Notes under the pieces: model-generated
Databases searched by the model: none
What the model was told of the DNA's origin: nothing
The model's input: only the letters and a program-made list of their open reading frames with translations
Assembly: GCA_012517645.1 (NCBI GenBank)
Contig: JAAYUR010000165.1
Span: forward strand, 1 to 24,258
From: Treponema sp.
GTDB taxonomy: Bacteria; Spirochaetota; Spirochaetia; Treponematales; UBA12059
Direction: 5' to 3'
DNA length: 24,258 nucleotides
Part shown: in pieces, positions 14,660 through 22,112 of the stretch
How the letters are laid out: each line of letters starts with the position of its first letter
Position numbering within the stretch: position 1 is the first letter of the stretch
Made by a program: the position numbers and the translations under genes

Positions 14660-15211
14660 ATGAATAATAACGATATCGTTCCGGGCTTCGACGACGAAAA
14701 GGACGATAGTCTAAAGATACGCCTTCAGAAGGTCGACTCGGTCGACAACTGCCTCACCCTGTTCTTGACGGGGTATATCGATACGTACAATTCCAACTTC
14801 TTCCAGAAACGGGTCAGCAAGGCCATCGATTCGGGGTTCGTCCGGCTTATCTTCAACTGCGGGGGGCTCAACTATGTCTCCTCGACGGGCATCGGCTCCT
14901 TTACGGCCTTCCTCAAATCGGTGAAACCCCGGGGAGGCGATATCGTCCTCCTGGAAATCCAGCCCAAGGTCTACGAGGTGTTCCAGCTTCTGGGCTTCTC
15001 CCAGTTCTTCAACATCAAGGACAACCTGGAAGAGGCCGTCGGGTTCTTCCGGCAGGGGGATCAGGGCGCATCCCAGAGCGTGTTCCCCAAGATCTTCTCC
15101 TGCCCTATCTGCAACAAGAGGCTGAAGGCTTCCAAGCCCGGACGGTTCCGATGCTCCGAATGCAAGACCATCCTGGCTATTGACAACGCGGGGCAGGTCT
15201 TCCTAGGCTAG
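14660..15211 (+). CDS. STAS-domain (anti-sigma factor antagonist-like) protein with C-terminal zinc ribbon
   Basis: STAS proteins such as SpoIIAA switch partners with kinase/anti-sigma factors depending on Ser phosphorylation. Residues about 15-130 form the STAS fold: CLTLFLTGYIDTYNS, RLIFNCGGLNYVSSTGIGSFTAFLK with the SST phosphosite at 74-76, then DIVLLEIQPKVYEVFQLLGFSQFFNI. A second module has CPIC (148-151) and CSEC (165-168), a four-Cys zinc ribbon, an unusual addition. Length is 183 residues. It has GAGAGGAG before the ATG and is first in an operon with ybjN-like (49 nt) and pspA (23 nt) genes. A SpoIIE-type phosphatase lies 7 kb away (22402) and could act on the phosphoserine. That link is only an inference. 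Confidence 0.88.
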   Translation: MNNNDIVPGFDDEKDDSLKIRLQKVDSVDNCLTLFLTGYIDTYNSNFFQKRVSKAIDSGFVRLIFNCGGLNYVSSTGIGSFTAFLKSVKPRGGDIVLLEIQPKVYEVFQLLGFSQFFNIKDNLEEAVGFFRQGDQGASQSVFPKIFSCPICNKRLKASKPGRFRCSECKTILAIDNAGQVFLG

Positions 15212-15260
15212 TCCCGGATCTTCGTCCGCCGGATTCGCCGATGCCGCGAAGGAGGAACCG

Positions 15261-15644
15261 ATGGCCGGATTAAGCCGCGTAGAAAGCTACCTGATCAGCC
15301 TTGAAATCCAGTACGAGGAGCTATCCCCCAACGCATGGCTGGTGAACGATGAAACCCACGGCCTGTCCCAGGTGGTCATTACCCAGGCCGATCCCGTGGT
15401 GGCGCTCCGGACCAAGGTCATGGAGGTTCCCAAGGAACGGCGTTTGGAGCTTTTCGAGACCCTCCTGCGCCTGAACGCGACGGATCTCCTCCACGGCGCC
15501 TACGCGCTGGACGGAAACGACATCGTCCTGGTGGACAACCTGGAACTGGAAACCCTGGACCGGTCCGAGCTGGAAGCCGCCCTTGACGCGATCGGCTTCG
15601 CCCTGGCCCAGCATTACGCCGTCCTCGGTAAATTCCGGGCCTGA
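15261..15644 (+). CDS. YbjN-domain protein
   Basis: This 127-residue acidic cytosolic protein fits the YbjN / type III chaperone-like alpha-beta fold. The pattern includes VESYLISLEIQYEELSPNAWLVND near the N-terminus, VVALRTKVMEVPKERRLELFETLLRLNATDLLHGAYALDGNDIVLVDNLELETLDRSELEAAL, and an ending helix with FALAQHYAVLGKF. YbjN proteins are linked to stress or motility, but the biochemical role is unknown. A strong ribosome site (AAGGAGG) precedes ATG 15261. The position between a STAS gene and pspA suggests a joint function in the envelope-stress operon. Homology was judged by pattern only. Confidence 0.72.
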   Translation: MAGLSRVESYLISLEIQYEELSPNAWLVNDETHGLSQVVITQADPVVALRTKVMEVPKERRLELFETLLRLNATDLLHGAYALDGNDIVLVDNLELETLDRSELEAALDAIGFALAQHYAVLGKFRA

Positions 15645-15667
15645 CGGTACAGAACAAGGAGGCCCCG

Positions 15668-16366
15668 ATGGGTATCTTCAGCCGATTCAAGACCGTCGTC
15701 TCGTCCAATATAAACGACCTGATCGCCAAGGCGGAAAACCCGGAAAAGATGCTCAACCAGCTTCTGTTGGACATGAACCAGCAGATGGTGGAGTCCAAGA
15801 AGGCCGTAGCCATGGCCATCGCGGACGAGAAGAAGATCGAACGGGAGCTCGCCGAGCAGAAACGGCAGGCGGACGAGTGGGAGAAGAAGGCCATGCTCGC
15901 GGTGCGGGCGGGCAGGGATGACCTGGCCAAGGAAGCCCTCCTGAGGAAGCAGGAATTCGAAGGGTACTTCCTCCAGCTGAAACCCCAATGGGAGGCCCAG
16001 AAGGCCTCGGTCGAGAAGCTCAAGGAAAGCCTTCGACAACTCCAGAACAAGATCGACGAGGCATCCCGAAAGAAGAACATCCTGATCGCCCGGGCCAAGA
16101 GGGCGGAAGCCCAGGAGAAGATCCAGAAGACCCTCACGAGCATCTCCGGCAACACCAGCGCCTTCGACACCTTCGACCGGATGTCCAAGAAGGTGGACGA
16201 GTTGGAAGCCCGCGCCGAGGCGGCCAAGGAGCTCGAGGACCTGTCCAAGGACGCGTCCCTGGAGAAACAGTTCGCCCAGCTGGAATCCTCCGGAGCCAGC
16301 GCGGACCTCCTGCTGGAGGAGCTCAAGGCCAAGATGCTCACCGAGGACGCGGGCACCAAGAATTGA
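15668..16366 (+). CDS. pspA: Phage-shock protein A / IM30 (PspA family)
   Basis: PspA forms ESCRT-III-like oligomers that bind and protect damaged inner membrane. The 232-residue protein begins MGIFSRFKTVVSSNINDLIAKAENPEKMLNQ, the typical amphipathic N-terminal helix and PE..L.Q block. It is then almost all charged coiled coil (RQADEWEKKAMLAVRAGRDDLAKEALLRK, the A..A...GrddLA..AL motif), ending with a Ser/Gly-rich C-terminus. Length is normal. AAGGAGG precedes ATG 15668. It follows the YbjN-like gene by 23 nt and precedes a pseudo-receiver regulator by 7 nt. No PspF- or PspC-like gene is seen, so control is probably through the neighbouring STAS and winged-helix proteins (inference). Confidence 0.95.
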   Translation: MGIFSRFKTVVSSNINDLIAKAENPEKMLNQLLLDMNQQMVESKKAVAMAIADEKKIERELAEQKRQADEWEKKAMLAVRAGRDDLAKEALLRKQEFEGYFLQLKPQWEAQKASVEKLKESLRQLQNKIDEASRKKNILIARAKRAEAQEKIQKTLTSISGNTSAFDTFDRMSKKVDELEARAEAAKELEDLSKDASLEKQFAQLESSGASADLLLEELKAKMLTEDAGTKN

Positions 16367-16373
16367 ATCGACC

Positions 16374-16994
16374 GTGCGTGTCCTGGTGATCGATCCCGGG
16401 GGGACGCATACCGAAACGGAGAGGAAGGCCGAGGGGCCCCTCTCCGTTTTCATTTCCCGCGCCTACGGTCCGGAACACGCGGGAGCCTACGATCTCCTCG
16501 TCCTTCCCGTCGGCCTCCTTCTCGACCAAGCCGTATGCCCGGACCCGGAGGTCCCCCGCATCGCCTACGGTCCCGCGGGGCTCATGGCGGACGCCTTCGC
16601 GGAGGGCTGCGCCGACTATCTCCGGGACCCCTGGGACCTGGAGGAGCTCGAGGCCCGGGCCCTGAGGTTTTGCATCTGGAAGTTCAGCCTGGGTGGAAAC
16701 CCGTACTCCTACTCCGCGGGACGCTTGACCGGGAAGGCAGGTTCGAAGCGACTCTCGGAGGGCGAGCGAAAAGCCCTGGAGCTCCTACTGCCGCGCCTCG
16801 GGCGTGTCGTTCCCCGCGGGGCCTTCCTCCGAGCCGGGGGATCCTGCGACCGCCCCGGATCCCGGAGCCTCGACATGTCGATCTGCCGACTTCGGTCCTC
16901 CCTGGTCCATGCTTCCGGCGACCCTCGGGCGGGCTCATTCCTTGGAGCGGCCAGGAACTACGGCTATCGGCTGGACGGAAAACCTTGTGCATAA
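16374..16994 (+). CDS. OmpR-type winged-helix regulator with degenerate receiver
   Basis: This 206-residue protein has an OmpR/PhoB DNA-binding domain at about 120-203: LSEGERKALELLLPRLGRVVPRGAFLRAG, then SRSLDMSICRLRSSL and NYGYRLDG, the sR.vDvhIsrLR and GYRL signatures. The N-terminal part (1-100) has receiver-like hydrophobic strands and an ADYLRDPWDLEELEARAL region matching the DYLtKPFdleEL end, but the phosphoacceptor position is Pro (DLLVLPV, P45) and the Lys is Arg. It probably works without phosphorylation. The start is GTG 16374, 7 nt after the pspA stop with no clear Shine-Dalgarno sequence, so translation is likely coupled. Autoregulation of the pspA operon is an inference. Confidence 0.78.
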   Translation: MRVLVIDPGGTHTETERKAEGPLSVFISRAYGPEHAGAYDLLVLPVGLLLDQAVCPDPEVPRIAYGPAGLMADAFAEGCADYLRDPWDLEELEARALRFCIWKFSLGGNPYSYSAGRLTGKAGSKRLSEGERKALELLLPRLGRVVPRGAFLRAGGSCDRPGSRSLDMSICRLRSSLVHASGDPRAGSFLGAARNYGYRLDGKPCA

Positions 16995-17235
16995 CTTGTT
17001 GAGAAATAATTCCTTATTCTACGTTCTCCCGGCCCGGGGTATGAAAATTTAGACGACCCGAATCTTGTATTATTTATCATTTCAAGATGATTTATATATA
17101 ATTATAATAACTGCAATTATCTTCCGCCTCGCCGCTAATCTCCAAAATCCCGCGGTACAGGCGTGAAGCGAATCGGCAATCCGGCCACCGATCTCCGTGC
17201 CGTCGCCAGGAACCTCCTGTGGATATCCTGTGGAT
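16986..17235. other. AT-rich patch with DnaA-box-like sites
   Basis: This covers most of a 342-nt gene-free stretch (16995-17336). TTATGCACA (16994-16986, minus strand) matches the TTATNCACA DnaA box and overlaps the stop of the regulator gene. Bases 17060-17120 are strikingly AT-rich for this GC-rich region and include TTTATATATAATTATAATAA, an ATCTTG/CAAGAT dyad and an ATAATT/AATTAT dyad. TCCTGTGGAT occurs twice (17215-17224, 17226-17235) with an 11-bp period, each copy holding a partial DnaA box (TGTGGAT). It could be a replication- or DnaA-controlled element, a regulatory region with a TATAAT at 17103-17108, or simply compositional noise. Confidence 0.35.
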
Positions 17236-17299
17236 CCATCCTCCGGAAACCGGATCGGGATGGGCGCCGCAGCGGGGAATTCCCAGGCTCCGCCGGAAC

Positions 17300-17328
17300 T
17301 TGCCAACCGCAGGGGGGCGTGTTAGAGT
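17300..17328 (+). promoter_or_regulatory. Sigma70-type promoter of the three-gene membrane/J-protein operon
   Basis: TTGCCA (17300-17305), 17-nt spacer, TAGAGT (17323-17328), with ATG 17337 eight nt later and no Shine-Dalgarno sequence. It is nearly identical in design to the murA promoter. Confidence 0.65.
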
Positions 17329-17336
17329 TAGGGCCG

Positions 17337-18257
17337 ATGAAACGAGGGTTTTCCGTCGCGGGCCGATACCTTGTATGGTTCCTCAGCGCAGTGATCGTGG
17401 AAACCCTGATCCTGGCGGCCGGTCCGCTGATGAACAGCGCCTCCGGTCCGGGCTCCTTCAAGTTGACCTTCTGGGCCGCCTACGCCCTGGAATCCATCCC
17501 GTCCGCCGCCTCCGTCGCCCTTTTGGGCGCGGGATTCCTGGCCACCCGAACCCTGCGGCATCGCATGAGCGGATACCTCATACTGGGGACCCTGACCGCT
17601 TCCATCCTTGCGGGCGGAGTGTGGGCGTCCCGGAGCTTGGAGACCCCTCCGGAGCCCTTCCCGGCGGGCCCGTCGGTCTCGACCCGCGCGGACGCTCCGG
17701 AGCGGTATTTCGTCCGGGAGACCTCCGGGGACACGGCGAGCGGCGTCGTCTACGTCCGTCCCGCCGGATCGGAGCCCAGGCTGTCCTGGGCGGCCTCGGG
17801 GACCTTCCTGCGGGACCGGGGCATCCTGCTGGCCGACCGCACCCCCCTGCCCCTGGGGAATCCCGGGGCCTCCACCGTCCCACCCCCCCTGCCCGGGTTC
17901 CGGGAGCTCAGAACCTGGTACCTGGAACTCGGCCGCGGGAACCTCTTCGAGGCGTTGGCGGCCGCCCTCGGAACGGCCGCCTTGATCTGCGGCTTGTGGC
18001 CCCTGTCCCGGCTCTTCCGCTGGCCCCTGGTGGGAACCTTCGCCGCCTTGGCGGCCCTTATCCTGCTGGGAAGCCTCCACGGGGTATTCCGGTCCCCCGC
18101 GGCCGGAGACCTTGCCTATCTCGTGGGGCTCCGGGTTCCCGGGAACCTGCGGATAGGAATGCTGGCGGGAGCCTGCGGATTGGCCCTGGTCTTCCTGGAT
18201 TTCGCGCTCTGCGCGCCCTTCTCGTCGGTTCGGAGAAATCGTGGCCGTCCGCGATAG
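17337..18257 (+). CDS. Six-TM membrane protein with LptF/LptG-like topology
   Basis: This 306-residue protein has three hydrophobic helices (about 11-32, 48-70, 78-98), a polar domain of about 100 residues (100-200, with beta-like YFVRETSGDTASGVVYVRP), then three more helices (204-224, 230-252, 272-294) and a basic end (RRNRGRPR). The 3+3 TM layout with one extracytoplasmic domain is that of LptF/LptG/YjgP permeases, but I see no sequence motif that proves it and the domain is smaller than usual. An upstream in-frame GTG (17163) would add 58 polar residues and pass through the promoter, so ATG 17337 is chosen. It overlaps the next gene by 17 nt. I treat the transporter idea as a hypothesis. 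Confidence 0.7.
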   Translation: MKRGFSVAGRYLVWFLSAVIVETLILAAGPLMNSASGPGSFKLTFWAAYALESIPSAASVALLGAGFLATRTLRHRMSGYLILGTLTASILAGGVWASRSLETPPEPFPAGPSVSTRADAPERYFVRETSGDTASGVVYVRPAGSEPRLSWAASGTFLRDRGILLADRTPLPLGNPGASTVPPPLPGFRELRTWYLELGRGNLFEALAAALGTAALICGLWPLSRLFRWPLVGTFAALAALILLGSLHGVFRSPAAGDLAYLVGLRVPGNLRIGMLAGACGLALVFLDFALCAPFSSVRRNRGRPR

Positions 18258-19983
18258 CGAATCCCGCTCGGCGGTGACGGCGGCGGTCCTGCTGGGCTTC
18301 GTCGCGGCTTTCGCGGCCGCTCTGGTGGAGTATCGTTCCTCCGGGATCATCGGGCGGTTCGCCCTTCGCTGGGAACTGGCCCGGGCGGCCTCCCTCCTGG
18401 CCGTCTGGATGCCGCCCCTCCTCTTCGCGGCCTGCGCCGCGTCCATGAGCCTGCATCGGGAACAGGGCTTGAGGTTCGCGGAGCTGCTCCGGCCGGTTCT
18501 GGTACCCGCTCTGGTGCTGGCCCTGCTCTTCGCGGCCCTTGAGCTTACGGTGCTACCCGGTGTGCGCCGGGCCCAGACCGCCTACGAATCCCTGTCCACC
18601 CTGTTCCGGGACGCCCTATCGGACGCCGGAGCGGCCTTGGAATCCGGAGACCTGGCCCGCGCCCGGGAACGGACCGCCCTGGCCGGCGCGATCGACCCGA
18701 CGGAAACCTCCTATAAGCTCATGAACGAGAGGGTCCAGCGAGCCGTCTTGATGGTCCGGCAGTCCGAGAATCCTTCCGCCTCGAGCAAGGACGCCCCATC
18801 CGCTTCGCAGGACGCCGGAGCCTCGGCCTACGAGTTCTACCAGCGGGCCCTCGCATACTACCGACGAGGGGACTTCTACAGCGCCCATTGGTACGCCGGC
18901 AAGTCCCTGATCCTGGATCCCTCCCGACGGGACGCCCGGAAGCTCCAGGCGGACGCCTGGGATCGGATCACGCGCCCTCCGGAAAACCCCGAGGATCGGT
19001 CCCGGGCCGCATTCCATGAACGGAAGGCCGCGGCGTACGCCCTTCTCCAGGCGGAGGCCTTCCTGGAGGCCTACCGGGCCTTCACGGACTTGTACCGCGA
19101 GAACCCCGGCGACCCGGACGTGGTCCGGTATCGGAAGGAGAGCTTAGACCGTCTGGCGGAGACCGCCTTCTTCGCGGACGATTACCGAAGGGCCTGCGCG
19201 GGAGGGACCAAGGGGAGCCTGGCCGTCCGGGTCGTGGAAGAGGGCATCGAACATGTCCTGTTCGCCTCCCGGGTGGCCGCGGCGGGTCCCTTCCTGTACA
19301 TGGAAGAGTTCGAGTACATGACCGTCCGGGCGGACGGCCCGACCCTCCACGTCCGGGCCCCCTGCGCACGGCTGCGGGGTCTGTCCTCGGCCGGCTCCGG
19401 GCGGGGCGGAACGAATTCCGAGCCCCCCGCCAGTGCGGTAAGCCTGCGGATGGTGGAACGGGATTCCCCTCTCCAAGCCTCCGCACCCCGCTTCCTGAAG
19501 GGTTCGATGGTTCCTCCGGGCTCCACAGTCCTGGTCCTGCCCATGGACTTCGAGGCTCTCTCGATCCTGCTGGATCTCCAGGACCGGGCGGAACGGATTC
19601 CCTTCTTCCGCTTGGCCGAGGGCGCCCGTATCGCCCCTGCGTACGGGATCGACCCCGCCCCGTACAGGATGGAGACGGCCCTGAGGATCTCCATCCCCGT
19701 CATGCTCATGACCCTGGTGCTCCTGGGCACCGCCCTGGGCGCCCGGTTCCGGCGGGACGAGGAACCCGGACGCCTCCGGATGATGCTTACCCTGCCGTTC
19801 CTGACGGTCCTCGCGGCGATTCCTCTGGCCGCCGCCGGCCGGGCGGGGCAGTACCTGCTAAGCCGCCTCTTCGCCGACCTGTCCCCGACGGGCGCGTCCG
19901 CGGTCTGGGCGGGCTTCCTGGCCGCCGTACTGGCGCTGTCCTTCCTGGCCGTGGGAAGGCTCGGCGTTCATGCGTCCGACTGA
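18241..19983 (+). CDS. LptF/LptG-like permease with helical-repeat (TPR-like) insertion
   Basis: This 580-residue membrane protein has TM1-3 at about 11-31, 48-69 and 85-106, ending in ELTVLPGVRRAQTAYESL, which resembles the N-terminal end-of-TM3 region of LptF/LptG (...vvP.a). A large domain follows. Its first part (about 122-312) is a helical repeat with TPR-like periodicity (YEFYQRALAYYRRGDFYSAHWYAGKSLILDP, LLQAEAFLEAYRAFTDLYRENPGDPDV). Its second part (about 325-450) is beta-rich. The C-terminal TM4-6 (478-500, 513-533, 553-573) end with SPTGASAVWAGFLAAV. The GTG start has GGAG 5 nt upstream, and the gene overlaps both neighbours (17 and 14 nt). Lpt proteins extract LPS; here the substrate is unknown. 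Confidence 0.7.
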   Translation: MAVRDSESRSAVTAAVLLGFVAAFAAALVEYRSSGIIGRFALRWELARAASLLAVWMPPLLFAACAASMSLHREQGLRFAELLRPVLVPALVLALLFAALELTVLPGVRRAQTAYESLSTLFRDALSDAGAALESGDLARARERTALAGAIDPTETSYKLMNERVQRAVLMVRQSENPSASSKDAPSASQDAGASAYEFYQRALAYYRRGDFYSAHWYAGKSLILDPSRRDARKLQADAWDRITRPPENPEDRSRAAFHERKAAAYALLQAEAFLEAYRAFTDLYRENPGDPDVVRYRKESLDRLAETAFFADDYRRACAGGTKGSLAVRVVEEGIEHVLFASRVAAAGPFLYMEEFEYMTVRADGPTLHVRAPCARLRGLSSAGSGRGGTNSEPPASAVSLRMVERDSPLQASAPRFLKGSMVPPGSTVLVLPMDFEALSILLDLQDRAERIPFFRLAEGARIAPAYGIDPAPYRMETALRISIPVMLMTLVLLGTALGARFRRDEEPGRLRMMLTLPFLTVLAAIPLAAAGRAGQYLLSRLFADLSPTGASAVWAGFLAAVLALSFLAVGRLGVHASD

Positions 19984-20728
19984 GGCGGCCCGGGCGGGAG
20001 CGCCGGCCCTCCTGGGAGCCCTGGCCGGGGGCGCCCTGGCGGGCATCTACGGAGTCCCCGCGGGGGCCCTGCTGGGCGTCATGGGCGGGGAGATCCTCCG
20101 AACCCAGCGCCTGCGCAGGGAAGTATCCCGGTATCTCCAGAATCCCGCCTCCGCGCCTCCTCCCAGCTCGGAGCCCGCCCCGGGAGCGGCCCTGCTGGCG
20201 GGTCTGGCGGCCGCGGAAGCCCGAAGGCTGGGAGTTCCTCCCGAGGCCGCGGGAGAGGCCCTCAGAAAAAGCGAATCGATCGATTCCCGGTTGATCGCAT
20301 GGACCGCCCGGGCCGTCTCCCTGGCCCAACCTATCGGCGACCTGGACCGGACCATAGCCCTGCTCTCCGCGGCGTTCGACGTGCGGGCGGAACGCTCGCT
20401 GCGCCCCGCCGCGGCGGACGTCTTCTTCGCCCTTCGGAGAATGAAAGCGGAAGGGCTGGAAGCCCGGGAGGACCTGGACACCTCTTCCCGGCTCGCCGCC
20501 CTAGGGGTTCCGGAAGAGGAAGTCCGGCGGGCCCGATCCCGGCTCTTCCCGGAGTATCGGGACGACTGGGACACCCTGGAGATCCCTCCCGGCTCTTCCC
20601 GGGAACAGGTACGCCGGGCCTGGAAGCGGCTGTCCCGCCTCTACCATCCCGACGGCCCGGCCGGGAACGAGGAGAAGTTCCGGGAAGCCCGGGAAGCCTA
20701 CGAGAGGCTTTCCCGGATCAAGGGCTAG
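19970..20728 (+). CDS. DjlA-like membrane-anchored J-domain co-chaperone
   Basis: J proteins stimulate Hsp70 (DnaK) ATPase. The 252-residue protein has an N-terminal Gly/Ala-rich hydrophobic stretch (about 11-40), a central all-helical region (about 70-180) that resembles the TerB-like domain of DjlA, and a C-terminal J domain (about 197-252) with the HPD motif LYHPDG (226-228) and a following EEKFREAREAYERLS helix. The order TM, helical domain, J domain matches DjlA. The J domain is short and its helix I is reduced (DDWDTLEIPPGSS). The gene overlaps the LptFG-like gene by 14 nt, so it is likely translationally coupled and may serve the membrane complex encoded upstream (inference). Confidence 0.85.
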   Translation: MRPTEAARAGAPALLGALAGGALAGIYGVPAGALLGVMGGEILRTQRLRREVSRYLQNPASAPPPSSEPAPGAALLAGLAAAEARRLGVPPEAAGEALRKSESIDSRLIAWTARAVSLAQPIGDLDRTIALLSAAFDVRAERSLRPAAADVFFALRRMKAEGLEAREDLDTSSRLAALGVPEEEVRRARSRLFPEYRDDWDTLEIPPGSSREQVRRAWKRLSRLYHPDGPAGNEEKFREAREAYERLSRIKG

Positions 20729-20822
20729 GGACGCCTGCGGCCGGAGGGGCCGTCCCGGATGGATCCCTGGGCTTGGGGGACCGCGGAGTCCGGTTCAACC
20801 CTCCCGAACCGATCCGCCCGCT
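20729..20822. terminator. Convergent gene gap with two dyads, possible bidirectional terminator
   Basis: Between the J-protein and murA stops lie GGGACG/CGTCCC (20728-20733 and 20751-20756) and CGGTTC/GAACCG (20791-20796 and 20806-20811). Neither has a T-tract, so intrinsic termination is doubtful. No gene is seen here. Confidence 0.3.
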
Positions 20823-22106
20823 CTAACAGTCCTCGATCCGCTCGATCCGTGCGCCTAGGGAGCGCAGGCGCTCGGTTATGCGCTCATAGCCGCGCTCGAT
20901 CTGGTATACGTTCTTGATGACGCTGGTTCCGTCCGCGCAGAGCGCCGCGATGACCATGGCCATGCCCGCCCGCACGTCCGGGGACACGAGTTCGGATCCC
21001 GACAGCCGGGAGGGCCCGGACACCACGGCCCGGTGGGGGTCGCAGAGGATGATCCGGGCGCCCATGCCGATGAGCTTGTCCACGAAGAACATGCGGGACT
21101 CGAACATCTTCTCGTGGATCAGGCTGGTGCCCTCCACCTGGGTGGCCACAACGGTCATGATGCTGGTCAGGTCCGGAGGGAATCCCGGCCAGGGAGCGTC
21201 GTCGATCTTGGGGATCTGGCCCCCCAGGTCCGGGACCACCTTGAGGGCCTGGCCCGCGGGTACCCGGAGGAGGTTCCCCTCGACGGTCCACCGTATGCCG
21301 AGCTTGGCGAAGCCCAATTTGATCATCCTGAGCTCGTCCGGCCGCACCCCCTCGATATCCAACTCTCCGTGGGTGACGGCGGCGAGGCCGATGAAGGAGC
21401 CGATTTCCATGTAGTCCGGGCCGATCGAAAAATCCACCCCGGACAGGCGGGGGGCGCCCTCGATCTCCAGGATGTTGGATCCGATGCCGGAGATGGAGGC
21501 TCCCATACCCACGAGCATGCGGCAGAGGTCCTGGACATGGGGCTCGCTGGCCGCGTTCCGGAGCACCGTCCGGCCCTCCGCCCGCGCCGCGGCCATCACG
21601 GCGTTCTCGGTCGCCGTGACCGAGGCCTCGTCCAGAAACACGTCCGACCCGACGAGCTTGTTCGCGGTGAAGACGAACTTGCCGTCCACCTCGATCCGGG
21701 CCCCCAGCTCCTCCAACGCAAGGAGGTGGGTATCCAGACGGCGGCGGCCGATCACATCCCCCCCCGGGGGAGGCAGAATGCACCGGCCCGTACGGGCCAG
21801 GAGGGGGCCGGCGAAGAGGATGGAAGCCCGGATCTTGCGGGACTGCTCCTCCGGGATCTCGGCGCTCAGGGGACCGGAGGCGTCGATCCTCCAAACTCCG
21901 GGACCCAACATCTCGGTCTTGGCCCCCAGGCAAGCCGCCGTCTCGAGCATGACCTGGGCGTCCTCGATTTCCGGGATATTGCGGAGGATGACGGGCTCCT
22001 CCGCCAGAAGGGCGGCGGCTATGCAGGGCAGGGCCGCGTTCTTGTTCCCGCTCGCCCGGAGCCGCCCCTTGATGGGGAAGCCCCCCTCGATCTTGTACTT
22101 GTACAT
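20823..22106 (-). CDS. murA: UDP-N-acetylglucosamine 1-carboxyvinyltransferase, Cys-to-Asp active-site form
   Basis: MurA transfers enolpyruvate from PEP to UDP-GlcNAc, the first committed step of peptidoglycan synthesis. At 427 residues it is normal length, with both inside-out alpha/beta domains: SGNKNAALP (K22, N23), LFAGPLLARTG, the active-site loop, ATENAVMAAA, PDYMEIGSFIGLAAVTHG, GFPPDLTSIMTVVATQ, and IERGYERITERL near the C-terminus. In the loop the catalytic Cys (E. coli C115 in PGGCTIGARPVD) is Asp: PGGDVIGRRRLD, D117, with the neighbouring Pro replaced by Arg. Cys-to-Asp is known in Borrelia, Chlamydia and mycobacterial MurA and causes fosfomycin insensitivity while the enzyme stays active. 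ATG 22106 has a near-leaderless promoter. It is convergent with the J-protein gene. Confidence 0.95.
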   Translation of the reverse strand: MYKYKIEGGFPIKGRLRASGNKNAALPCIAAALLAEEPVILRNIPEIEDAQVMLETAACLGAKTEMLGPGVWRIDASGPLSAEIPEEQSRKIRASILFAGPLLARTGRCILPPPGGDVIGRRRLDTHLLALEELGARIEVDGKFVFTANKLVGSDVFLDEASVTATENAVMAAARAEGRTVLRNAASEPHVQDLCRMLVGMGASISGIGSNILEIEGAPRLSGVDFSIGPDYMEIGSFIGLAAVTHGELDIEGVRPDELRMIKLGFAKLGIRWTVEGNLLRVPAGQALKVVPDLGGQIPKIDDAPWPGFPPDLTSIMTVVATQVEGTSLIHEKMFESRMFFVDKLIGMGARIILCDPHRAVVSGPSRLSGSELVSPDVRAGMAMVIAALCADGTSVIKNVYQIERGYERITERLRSLGARIERIEDC

Positions 22107-22112
22107 GGGGCT

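Noticed and set aside
17163..17336. 58-residue N-terminal extension of the first membrane protein
   Set aside because: It is polar and would cross the TTGCCA-17-TAGAGT promoter. The ATG at 17337 sits right after that -10.
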